16,956 nt of DNA from an uncultured Treponema sp. (GTDB lineage: Bacteria; Spirochaetota; Spirochaetia; Treponematales; Treponemataceae): NCBI GenBank assembly GCA_937890485.1, contig CALBXN010000097.1:1-16956 (forward strand), in the 5' to 3' direction. Of this stretch, positions 1 to 6,355 are shown in pieces; position 1 is the first letter of the stretch; each line of letters opens with the position of its first letter. The notes beneath the pieces were generated by a model. The model did not search any database, was not told the DNA's origin, and saw only the letters and a program-made list of their open reading frames with translations. Position numbers and translations under genes: made by a program.

Positions 1-14
1 TCTTGAAATTCAAT

Positions 15-434
15 TTAATAACCTCCACCTTCGAGATTTAACTTCTCAGTTTTTGAATAAATTCTAGTCTGTCCACACCATGGACAAGTAAGACTTATCT
101 GCCTACTGGAATTCTCTTCTTCTCTCTTGCTACAGAAAGATTTTCCACATGAACACTGTGCAAAACTTATACTTCCACAGTAAGGACATCCAGGATATCC
201 AGATTCAGGATAAAAAGTTCCTGAAGTTACTTCCCTGTCATAACCTTCATGCTGGGCTTTTTTCATATCGATTTTGAAAGCCCAAGTTCTATACCAGTCA
301 GCCCCATGTTTCTGCACTCTCATCCCGAACACATTATCTGACTTACTCAAAGTAAAAGGACAGCGAGCAAGGATTACCTTAGCCTGAATCCCGTTTTTAG
401 TTTCTTTTCTTCCAAAATATTTTTCTTCTATCAT
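15..434 (-). CDS. TerY-C-like zinc-ribbon protein (139 aa)
   Basis: Small soluble protein with a cysteine-rich C-terminal half. The run PGCPYCG (C83, C86), then C94, C96, C101, then CPWCG (C117, C120) matches the layout of the TerY-C metal-binding domain found at the end of TerY vWA proteins in tellurium-resistance and phosphorylation-signalling loci. The N-terminal 75 residues, including FGMRV and WYRTWAFKI, are typical of short stand-alone TerY-C proteins as I remember them. No vWA domain, kinase or PP2C phosphatase is visible here, though the left edge cuts off what lies downstream. The start codon overlaps the stop of the preceding gene (ATGA, 431-434), and its GGAAGGA site lies inside that gene, implying translational coupling. 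The zinc ribbon is seen directly; the family name is by motif and the function is unknown. Confidence 0.75.
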   Translation of the reverse strand: MIEEKYFGRKETKNGIQAKVILARCPFTLSKSDNVFGMRVQKHGADWYRTWAFKIDMKKAQHEGYDREVTSGTFYPESGYPGCPYCGSISFAQCSCGKSFCSKREEENSSRQISLTCPWCGQTRIYSKTEKLNLEGGGY

Positions 435-763
435 CTTTTATCCTTCCTTGTATGAATGGATACATGACGCTTACACTTTGTGCAGATGTATCGCTCTTCA
501 ACCCAGTAGCGAATGAAAGGTTGGTCACTTGTATGTGAAGTATGCAAACCTCCCAAGCCACCATATCTATGATATCCACCACCGCTTCCATAGCGATTTC
601 TATCATGACCAACAACTTTATCTGTAACAACTTCCTTTACAAAAGAAAGTGTTTTCCAGGCTCCACATTTTGGACAGTGATTTCTTTTATACCAAAGAAT
701 GATTGTTGGTATAAAAGTTATAAAAAGAAATAAAACAACATATACCGCAATAAAAGCTACCAT
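431..763 (-). CDS. membrane-anchored zinc-ribbon protein (110 aa)
   Basis: Residues 3-24 form one strongly hydrophobic segment, followed by WYKRN, so the rest should face the cytoplasm by the positive-inside rule. Two CxxC knuckles (C30/C33 and C94/C97) would form a single zinc ribbon, separated by a Gly/His/Tyr-rich insert (about residues 53-80) that looks disordered. An AAGGAG site six bases before the ATG at 763 fixes the start. The gene lies 46 bases downstream of the DUF6884 gene and overlaps the TerY-C-like gene by four bases, so the three are probably one transcript. I do not recognise the exact family. The pairing of a membrane zinc ribbon with a soluble one suggests a common complex, which is inference. 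Confidence 0.72.
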   Translation of the reverse strand: MVAFIAVYVVLFLFITFIPTIILWYKRNHCPKCGAWKTLSFVKEVVTDKVVGHDRNRYGSGGGYHRYGGLGGLHTSHTSDQPFIRYWVEERYICTKCKRHVSIHTRKDKR

Positions 764-809
764 TATTAACTCCTTCTTTACTCAAGTGAACCAGTTTTAA
801 AAAATTTTT

Positions 810-1406
810 TTACAAACTACGAACTATTTTGTATTTATCGCAGTAACTGCATTTCCCGTAATCATCACGATGGATAATGCGGCAATTCTTGTTACAGATT
901 TGATTAATCTGTTGTCGAGGAGTTATTCCTGTAAGTTTTGATAAACAGTCATCGCAGTATGCTTTTCCTGTAACAGAGAGGAATTTTTGTATAACTGAAA
1001 AATTTGTATTCCCAGAAGAGCATAGTGTTTCCTTTAGATTCAAAGGAGTTTTATATTTTTCAATACGATTCTGACCAATTAAATTCTTGTAGTAATCTTT
1101 TTTGGCAAGAATTACAAATTTGTCTTCTTTGAGATTGAATCTTGATTTTAAATCAGCAATGCATATTTCAGCCCACCTTTTCTGTTCATTGATGTTCTGG
1201 TCAGAAAGACAAATATCATAAGGTTCCAAAAATTGATTTAATTCAACTATGTGGTGTTTTGCAGAAAGGATTAAAATTTCATTTGGATTATGTGAAAAAG
1301 CTTCTCCTAATCGTTTCTTAAAACCATTACTCTGGTAAAAGTCTTGAGCTTCCGCTGAATGAGGAAGTTTTTCTTTGCAGCATGAAATAAGATAAATGAT
1401 TTTCAT
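810..1406 (-). CDS. DUF6884 / YaaA-like protein with C-terminal zinc and HTH-like tail
   Basis: Residues 1-110 match the DUF6884 pattern: a start MKIIYLISCCKEKLPH, then FYQSNGFKKR, then ILSAKHHIVE and EPYD at 45-64. DUF6884 is related to the peroxide-stress protein YaaA, a DNA-binding protein. The last 50 residues are distinct: YCDDCLSKLTGITPRQQINQ followed by C171, C175 and CSYC (C186, C189). This resembles a helix-turn-helix plus zinc ribbon module (CDDC...RQQ..N.IC...C..C) seen at the ends of various bacterial proteins, so nucleic-acid binding is likely. An AGGAG site lies seven bases before the ATG at 1406. It is first in the minus-strand zinc cassette. The DUF6884 call is fairly firm; the tail's role is inferred. 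Confidence 0.8.
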   Translation of the reverse strand: MKIIYLISCCKEKLPHSAEAQDFYQSNGFKKRLGEAFSHNPNEILILSAKHHIVELNQFLEPYDICLSDQNINEQKRWAEICIADLKSRFNLKEDKFVILAKKDYYKNLIGQNRIEKYKTPLNLKETLCSSGNTNFSVIQKFLSVTGKAYCDDCLSKLTGITPRQQINQICNKNCRIIHRDDYGKCSYCDKYKIVRSL

Positions 1407-1478
1407 AAAAAGTCTCCTAAAAACCTATTTGGATAAAATAATGCCAACAAGTAACCTGATTAAGATTTCAGATTAATT

Positions 1479-1703
1479 CTAATTGTGAGAAAATAAATTG
1501 ATTTGATTAAAAAGGGACTTATTTATAAAAAGATTGGATAAATCTTTAAAATAAAAAAAGTTTGCCTCTTCTCTGCAATTTCTTTTTGAAACTGCAATAG
1601 GATTAAAACTGTATTTTGCAAATACAGACAAAGCCAACATCACAAAGGTGTTAATAATTACCTTTGGAAAACCGAATAATTTTGTGTAAAATGTCTTTAG
1701 CAT
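1479..1703 (-). CDS. possible small protein or gene remnant (74 aa), uncertain
   Basis: The ATG at 1703 is preceded by GGGAGG ten bases upstream, which is why it is listed. The N-terminal 33 residues are hydrophobic (including INTFVMLALSVFAKY) and could be a membrane segment or signal-like sequence. The rest is Asn/Phe-rich and low in information. I recognise no family. It could be a real small membrane peptide, the front of a decayed gene, or chance in AT-rich DNA. A CCCAA/TTGGG stem (1717-1733) directly abuts the ribosome binding site on the transcript. If expressed, it would be transcribed toward the DUF6884 gene, 72 bases away. Confidence 0.25.
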   Translation of the reverse strand: MLKTFYTKLFGFPKVIINTFVMLALSVFAKYSFNPIAVSKRNCREEANFFYFKDLSNLFINKSLFNQINLFSHN

Positions 1704-1746
1704 CTAGCTAATTCCTCCCAAAATTCGGTTGGGCTCTAAATCCTAT

Positions 1747-1775
1747 ATGGCAAACTCCTAAAAATATGTTATAAT
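1747..1775 (+). promoter_or_regulatory. extended -10 promoter for the DUF4145 gene
   Basis: The -10 hexamer TATAAT (1770-1775) has an upstream TG with one spacing base (1767-1768), so it is an extended -10. A weaker -35, ATGGCA (1747-1752), sits 17 bases upstream. Two further TATAAT hexamers (1791-1796 and 1802-1807) offer alternative starts in this AT-rich stretch. Confidence 0.55.
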
Positions 1776-1778
1776 TAT

Positions 1779-1790
1779 GTCGAAAACGAC
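1779..1790. promoter_or_regulatory. palindrome at the predicted transcription start, candidate operator
   Basis: GTCGAAAACGAC is an inverted repeat (GTCG/CGAC, four-base centre) with roughly symmetric ATAAT flanks. It lies just after the extended -10, where a bound repressor would block initiation. No partner regulator can be named. Confidence 0.35.
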
Positions 1791-1856
1791 TATAATTCAT
1801 ATATAATACATATTTTATATTTAGTCAAGAAAATTTTTAGAAAACAAGGAAAATTT

Positions 1857-2648
1857 ATGGCAGAAGAACAGATTGAATGGCGAGATGCATGGAAAAAACT
1901 TATTGATGCTACAAGGATGTCAATTTTAGAAGGATCAATAGCACCTTTTGATGAATTAACAACTCTCCAAGATGATAAAATGCTTCTATTCGAAAAGGCC
2001 ATTGCCTTAGAATGTATCGGTAAAAAAAATGAAGCAAAAGAGTTTTATGAGAAAGCTTCCGACGAAAAGAATGGACTTCCTGTTGCACATTGGAGAAAAA
2101 GAGCAAAATACTTCTCTAACAGATTAGAAAGAGGTGGATTCCTCTCCGATGATTTGAATTTTAATCAAAATATTTTTAATGTTCAGTGGGATTTGTATTT
2201 TAATATTCATTCATATTCTAATCTTGATGATTATGTAAGATATCTCGCAATATCTTCTGTTTCAAGAATTGGTTCAGAACCTGCTATGGCTATCGTTATC
2301 TTTAGGACATGTCTTGAAATTGGCTTATGGACTTATTTTGAAAAAGAAGTAAACCAAATTAATGATATTTATAAAAAGAAAAACCATTCGAAAAATAAAA
2401 ATAGAAAACCACTTGATATTGGTCTTAACAATTTATTAGATAATATGAATGATAAACCCTATAATCTTTTTAAGCCAAATGAATATAAAGTTTATGATAA
2501 GGTAAGAATTGCTGGGAATGAAGCTGTTCATCCTGGAACATTAAAAGATGGAATACCATTTTATTATACTGAAGATCAATTAAGGTATATTATGCATAAC
2601 TTCAATGAAACGATGAGATACCTAAATATGCGTGCAGGGAAAAAATAG
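1857..2648 (+). CDS. DUF4145-like protein with N-terminal TPR-like helices (263 aa)
   Basis: The C-terminal half carries the DUF4145 pattern: R150 and E154 in FRTCLEIGL, then a long helical stretch, then VRIAGNEAVHP (216-226), matching the 'vR..GN.aaH' signature. DUF4145 domains occur beside or inside restriction and other phage-defence proteins and resemble HEPN-type helical bundles. The catalytic R-x4-6-H of HEPN RNases is not clear here, so no nuclease activity is claimed. Residues 40-70 (FEKAIALECIGKKNEAKEFY) read as one tetratricopeptide-type helix pair. The ATG at 1857 has an AAGGA site six bases upstream. The gene stands alone, with its own promoter and a distant terminator. Confidence 0.62.
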   Translation: MAEEQIEWRDAWKKLIDATRMSILEGSIAPFDELTTLQDDKMLLFEKAIALECIGKKNEAKEFYEKASDEKNGLPVAHWRKRAKYFSNRLERGGFLSDDLNFNQNIFNVQWDLYFNIHSYSNLDDYVRYLAISSVSRIGSEPAMAIVIFRTCLEIGLWTYFEKEVNQINDIYKKKNHSKNKNRKPLDIGLNNLLDNMNDKPYNLFKPNEYKVYDKVRIAGNEAVHPGTLKDGIPFYYTEDQLRYIMHNFNETMRYLNMRAGKK

Positions 2649-2945
2649 AGAATAAGACGACCTTGTAAATTTCAAATTTGTCTACGGAAACTAGCTCTCT
2701 GTGAAACTTTTTGCCTTGAAATTGAAACTGTGAAATCTTTACAGTGAATTCAGTAGGCTGTGATAAAAATTTTTAATACAGATTTATTTTTCTGGCAGCT
2801 AACAGTTACTGTCTGAAATTCACTATAAATTACATTGATTTTTTTATCAAATATTAAATTTACAGCTAGTTTCCCCGGAAGAAAGCTGGCTATTTTTTTG
2901 AGTATTAAAAGTTTTTTTGAAATGATGCTGTTTTTTCATTTCTTT
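2649..2945. other. convergent intergenic region with multiple stems
   Basis: This lies between the converging DUF4145 gene and the 2946-3956 gene. It contains several short inverted repeats (ACTGT/ACAGT near 2727-2745; GTGAATTCAG near 2745 matching CTGAAATTCAC near 2815) and two terminator-like hairpins. There is no convincing gene. A 72-codon reading frame on the plus strand at 2835-3053 is not supported. Confidence 0.5.
2864..2899 (+). terminator. rho-independent terminator after the DUF4145 gene
   Basis: The stem AGCTAGTTT / AAAGCTGGCT (2864-2872 with 2882-2891, two G-T pairs, loop starting CCCCGG) is followed by A and seven Ts (2893-2899). It is about 215 bases past the stop codon. Confidence 0.6.
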
Positions 2946-2947
2946 TT
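2919..2947 (+). terminator. second, weaker terminator-like hairpin
   Basis: GAAATG (2919-2924) pairs with CATTTC (2937-2942) and is followed by five Ts. It overlaps the last two bases of the opposing gene's stop codon, so it may help separate the convergent transcripts. Confidence 0.35.
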
Positions 2948-3956
2948 AAAACAAATAACGCTTAAACCATTGTGCTGTATCTGTATTAAAGTCATAACCC
3001 ATATCATCTTTCATAAGAAATCTATACAACATACAAAACATTGGATTCTGTAATTCTTTCTGAGAAAGAGTTTCTTCTTTTGTTACTAAAAAATGTCTGT
3101 AAAATAATCTGATTCCATTCTGTATCATTTCTTTAGAAGTATCATTTATAAAGCCTTGTTTACTTAAAGAATCAAAAAAATTAGTAATAAAATATGCAGG
3201 GAAAATTTTTCTTCTAAATGTTAAATATAGGTCTTTTCCAGACATGTCAGGGAATGGTTGATATATTAAATTATCATCAGGAAGTAAATCTTCATTCATG
3301 AATAATTTTATTACTTTCCAGCTTGGTCTAGAACTTTCACTTTTGGTCCATCTATTAATCAGGATTTTTAAGTCTGTAGAATCCTTTTCATCAATTTCAT
3401 ATTTTTTATCATTCCAATATTGAAAAAGCTGTTTTTTATCCTTAACAAGTGCAAGGAATAAATCAAACACACCTTCTAACGGTTCAACAATTTTTGTGTA
3501 CTCATTAGATGGAAGGTAAAAATTAAACTGATAAACAGCTGCAACAATAGAATCAAAACGACTATTTGTTTTTGTAAATACTTCTTTAGCTGAACATTTA
3601 TAAGCATTACAAATTGAATACATAATTGTATATTCACAAAACTCACTGTCAGGAATTACATTCTGTGGAGTAAATTGAATTGCATACAGATAAGGAATAA
3701 GTAAATCTAAAATAGCATATTTATCCCAAGTGTTTATGTAATCTTTTTTAAGTGCCCAATCTGCAAAGTCATCTAAGATATCCATAACACGTTGAAAATT
3801 TTTGTCATCAATAATATCAAAATCATATTCTGTTTTTAGTAATTTCTGAATTTCCTTTTTCCGTGCTTCCCAGTTGTGCTCATAGAAATCCTTCATTGCA
3901 TCCTGACCAATTGCGTCAATAAAAAGTTTAATAATATTGTTTGCTGTAAGTTTCAT
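2946..3956 (-). CDS. hypothetical helical protein (336 aa)
   Basis: I do not recognise a family. The protein appears almost entirely alpha-helical and soluble, with no signal peptide, membrane segment, cysteine cluster or obvious catalytic motif. Residues 201-225, with INRWTKSESSRPSWKVIKLF, resemble the 'W..g...Psw..i..l' pattern seen in some helix-turn-helix or XRE-adjacent proteins; this is only a suggestion. The start is good: GGAGG lies five bases before the ATG at 3956. No same-strand partner lies close by (242 bases from the RelE-like gene upstream), so it is probably transcribed on its own. Confidence 0.75.
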   Translation of the reverse strand: MKLTANNIIKLFIDAIGQDAMKDFYEHNWEARKKEIQKLLKTEYDFDIIDDKNFQRVMDILDDFADWALKKDYINTWDKYAILDLLIPYLYAIQFTPQNVIPDSEFCEYTIMYSICNAYKCSAKEVFTKTNSRFDSIVAAVYQFNFYLPSNEYTKIVEPLEGVFDLFLALVKDKKQLFQYWNDKKYEIDEKDSTDLKILINRWTKSESSRPSWKVIKLFMNEDLLPDDNLIYQPFPDMSGKDLYLTFRRKIFPAYFITNFFDSLSKQGFINDTSKEMIQNGIRLFYRHFLVTKEETLSQKELQNPMFCMLYRFLMKDDMGYDFNTDTAQWFKRYLF

Positions 3957-4066
3957 ACTAGCCTCCGTAAAAATATATCTGAATTGTATAGGACTAATTC
4001 TTTGGAGTCATAACTTTTTAGGGAAAATTTATTAAATCGCATTTCTAAAACGGATGAAAAAGTAAT

Positions 4067-4087
4067 ATTTGTAGGATTGCTACAAAT
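4067..4087. repeat. perfect 8-bp inverted repeat
   Basis: ATTTGTAG and CTACAAAT flank the five bases GATTG. On the minus strand it lies about 110 bases past the RelE-like stop and is followed by ATTACTTTTTC, so it may act as a weak terminator. An operator is an alternative. Confidence 0.35.
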
Positions 4088-4198
4088 AAAACAGCTTGAG
4101 ACGGATAAAGCGAGGAGAAAATATTCCAAAAAATATAGAACAAGATATCACTTCCTTGTCGTTTCCTCTGTCATTTGATGTCGTTTGGTATGTGTTTC

Positions 4199-5026
4199 TT
4201 ATTGCCCTTTAGCAATCCTAATAATTTCACTCTCATAATCTTCGAATGCATGTAATTTATGTTTCCTAAATTCTTCAACAATTGTTTTTCCAGAACGAGC
4301 TTGTAAAGCATCATTGTAGAAAAATACAATTTCTTCTAACGATTCCTTTTGCAATAATCGTGTTTTAGTATTTTCAATTCTTTTTTTAATTTCAGGATCC
4401 AAATCTTCATGATTTAAGGCAGGTTCTATCACATTATCCAACAAAATTGAAATTGCTCTTTTATATCTTGTCCTGTAATCACTGACTAATTTATTAATGC
4501 TGAATTCGGCAAGTACTAAATCTAAATTGTCAAAAACAATATTCGAAAAAACTTTTTCGCTTTTTAATTTATTATATTCAGATTCTGTGTTTATTTGTCT
4601 GATTGTTGCAAGTTCCACTTCTGTCTTAATTCCAAGTTTTCTAAATTCCGCATTACTTAGACCCGCAAATAGTTTCCCTAAATCACCTGTACTTTTCGAC
4701 GAAACTGAAATTTCATTTTTCTTCATTATTGAAAGAACATCAATCTTAGAAACAGAATCATAAGTAGTGTCATGGTTCGCTATTTTCAATAAATGAAGTT
4801 CATTTTTTTCTTCATGAATTAAAGCCCTGTATTTCAAATTTATTCTTGCAGAATAAATAGAAAGTCCAGAAGCTGTATTTTGCATCTTTTCATAATTTAA
4901 ACCAGGAATTCCAGAGGGATGTTTCTTTGAAATTTTATCAATAAAATCAAAAGTTTCCTTCTGGACTTCCTTTGATAATTCAAAGATATCGTGTAAGAAA
5001 TCTATAGAAATTTTCACTTCAGGCAT
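4199..5026 (-). CDS. RelE/ParE-fold protein, detached N-terminus of a RelE-UvrD-like fusion (275 aa)
   Basis: Residues 1-90 carry a RelE/ParE-superfamily signature: PGLNYEKM, then GLSIYSARINLKYRALIH, then LLKIANHDTTYD. Residues 118-160 (LSNAEFRKLGIKTEVE, then a TIRQINTESE segment) resemble the linker 'sdeel..lGvpee...vr.i.teeeL' that joins this domain to UvrD/SF1 helicases in many bacteria. No Walker motif or helicase follows; the last 110 residues are a charged helical segment of unknown type. It may therefore be a shortened, independently working version or a remnant. The start at 5026 is preferred over an earlier ATG at 5047 because AAGGAG sits seven bases before it, and 5047 has no site. 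No antitoxin-like gene is intact beside it. Confidence 0.7.
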   Translation of the reverse strand: MPEVKISIDFLHDIFELSKEVQKETFDFIDKISKKHPSGIPGLNYEKMQNTASGLSIYSARINLKYRALIHEEKNELHLLKIANHDTTYDSVSKIDVLSIMKKNEISVSSKSTGDLGKLFAGLSNAEFRKLGIKTEVELATIRQINTESEYNKLKSEKVFSNIVFDNLDLVLAEFSINKLVSDYRTRYKRAISILLDNVIEPALNHEDLDPEIKKRIENTKTRLLQKESLEEIVFFYNDALQARSGKTIVEEFRKHKLHAFEDYESEIIRIAKGQ

Positions 5027-5445
5027 AATCGGCTCCTTAAGATTCAATGTATTCTTTTAGAAGTTTCAAATCATGGGCATAAACTAATGTATTTTTCATA
5101 ATCCTTTTCAGAATAATCTATATCTGACATATTCTTTCTTCCTTACCAATCCATTCTACCACAAATTCCCCAAATTTTCCATATACACCCTCATTGGTTT
5201 TTGCAATCGTTTCTAAAGCTGATTCTTTTTTGATGCGATTAACATAATGGGGAAAACTTATCAGTTTTATGATCTGAATAAATCATACAAATTCGCTGAT
5301 TCCCTGTCTAAAACTGTGGAAGCAAATTTTTTCTAGATCTGGATAGACAATTGATTTTAAATCGCGTCTCATATAGACAGCTCATACATCAGTAGCCTTA
5401 GATAAATTTGAAATATCATTCGATGTACTGAACAAAATAAACACT
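5027..5445. other. 418-base region with decayed coding sequence
   Basis: This separates the RelE-like gene from the DUF5718 gene. It contains the broken frame at 5118-5372 and a possible 20-codon peptide (5037-5099, minus) whose stop overlaps the RelE-like gene's ribosome binding site. The stretch 5373-5445 holds nothing recognisable. Confidence 0.5.
5118..5372 (-). pseudogene. decayed reading frame with one internal stop
   Basis: One minus-strand frame reads for 85 codons from ATG 5372 to TAG 5118, broken only by a TGA at 5283-5285. Both halves look like real protein rather than random AT-rich translation: 29 residues including YPDLEKICFHSFRQGISEF, then 54 including YVNRIKKESALETIAKTNEG and YGKFGEFVVEWIGKEE. 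No ribosome binding site is visible and the family is not recognised. Near the TGA a shifted frame (MIYSDHKTDKF) also reads well, so a frameshift is possible. It is probably a remnant of a larger gene, perhaps part of the same rearrangement that left the RelE-like protein without its helicase. Selenocysteine readthrough seems unlikely. Confidence 0.4.
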
Positions 5446-6297
5446 CTACTCCCCACTAATCACAATTTCTTGATAAAGCAAACTGATGTCGCTGTGAGAA
5501 AAATCTTTGTTTTTTACAACCGATAAAATTTCTTCATCAGAATATTTTTCATTTGGAAAAAGTACAACTACGGATTTATCATTTTCTTGAAGGAATTGAG
5601 TTTTTCCAAAATCTGTGTATCGGGTTGCACCAATAGAAAATACCATTTTACTGATTTTATCATTGAAATTTAAATATGAATTTAGATTTTCTGTTGGACC
5701 TTCGTCAATTTGATTATTCAATTTTTCAATTATCCAATTAAGCAATTTTTCGTAAATATAACTGTAATCTTTTATAAATGAAGTTTCGCCGTATTGAAAA
5801 ATTTTATCATCACGAATTAAAAAACAAGCAATTTTGTAATTGTTGATAATTCCCTTTTCTGAAAACTCATCAATTGGAATTAAATTTTTTGCAAGACCTT
5901 TTGAGGATGAACCCCAGTTTTTCTTTTGGCTTATTTTTTTTGCACCGTCTTTTCTTATGGAACAATCGTTTGAAGCTCCAAATGCAACAGGAATAATTTT
6001 TTCAACTTTGTCATTATTCCAAATCACATCGCAAATAATTGCACATTCTGGTTCAATTTGTAGATTTTCTTCATTTTTAGGAAAGATAATTTTTTCGCTA
6101 TCAAAAGGAAAAGTTTTTAAAAATTCTGGAATCAAAATATTTTTAGATGGAATATATGTTGGAAAAATTGCCTTTGGAGCGTTTTCTTCCTTAGTCTTAA
6201 TATTTGTAAAATCTTTAGCTTCTCCAGCTTGTTCAAGATGTCCTGTAAAATTTCCTGCAACACCAAAAGTTGCCATTTCTTCTAAATTGTAATTCAT
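5446..6297 (-). CDS. DUF5718 family protein, FAH-fold-like (283 aa)
   Basis: Full-length and well conserved in style. ATFGVAGNFTGHLEQAGEA (9-27), APKAIFPTYIP (40-50), LQIEPE (79-84), NDCSIRKDGAKK (110-121) and KKNWGSSSKG (125-134) are hallmarks of DUF5718. The E-P-E followed by N-D-x-S-x-R and K-x-W resemble the metal-binding and active-site layout of the fumarylacetoacetate hydrolase superfamily (ExE, NDxSxR, K-x-D...GP), so a hydrolase or decarboxylase on a small organic acid is plausible; this is inference. The start is uncertain: ATG 6297 has no clear ribosome binding site, and ATG 6276 (MATFG) has only AGAAG. It lies 58 bases behind the MATE gene and is probably co-transcribed with it. 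Confidence 0.85.
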   Translation of the reverse strand: MNYNLEEMATFGVAGNFTGHLEQAGEAKDFTNIKTKEENAPKAIFPTYIPSKNILIPEFLKTFPFDSEKIIFPKNEENLQIEPECAIICDVIWNNDKVEKIIPVAFGASNDCSIRKDGAKKISQKKNWGSSSKGLAKNLIPIDEFSEKGIINNYKIACFLIRDDKIFQYGETSFIKDYSYIYEKLLNWIIEKLNNQIDEGPTENLNSYLNFNDKISKMVFSIGATRYTDFGKTQFLQENDKSVVVLFPNEKYSDEEILSVVKNKDFSHSDISLLYQEIVISGE

Positions 6298-6355
6298 ATT
6301 TTTTAGTTTAAATTAAAAACTATTTTACTACAAGATAATCTGAAATTAGATGATA

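Larger units (their letters stand above)
1407..1856. other. divergent intergenic region, 450 bases
   Basis: This separates the minus-strand zinc cassette from the plus-strand DUF4145 gene. It holds the DUF4145 promoter with its palindrome (1747-1790) and, on the minus strand, a possible 74-codon ORF (1479-1703) with a good ribosome binding site. Nothing else is recognisable. Confidence 0.6.

Noticed and set aside
2835..3053. 72-codon plus-strand frame
   Set aside because: It overlaps the C-terminus of the better supported 2946-3956 gene and two terminator hairpins, has no ribosome binding site and reads as low-complexity Phe/Lys sequence.
5037..5099. 20-codon peptide just upstream of the RelE-like gene, considered as an antitoxin remnant
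   Set aside because: Too short to assign and with a poorly spaced AAGG site; its stop only overlaps the next gene's ribosome binding site.
5118..5372. Selenocysteine readthrough of the TGA
   Set aside because: No SECIS-like hairpin is evident after the TGA, no ribosome binding site is seen, and the flanking residues do not resemble a redox motif.
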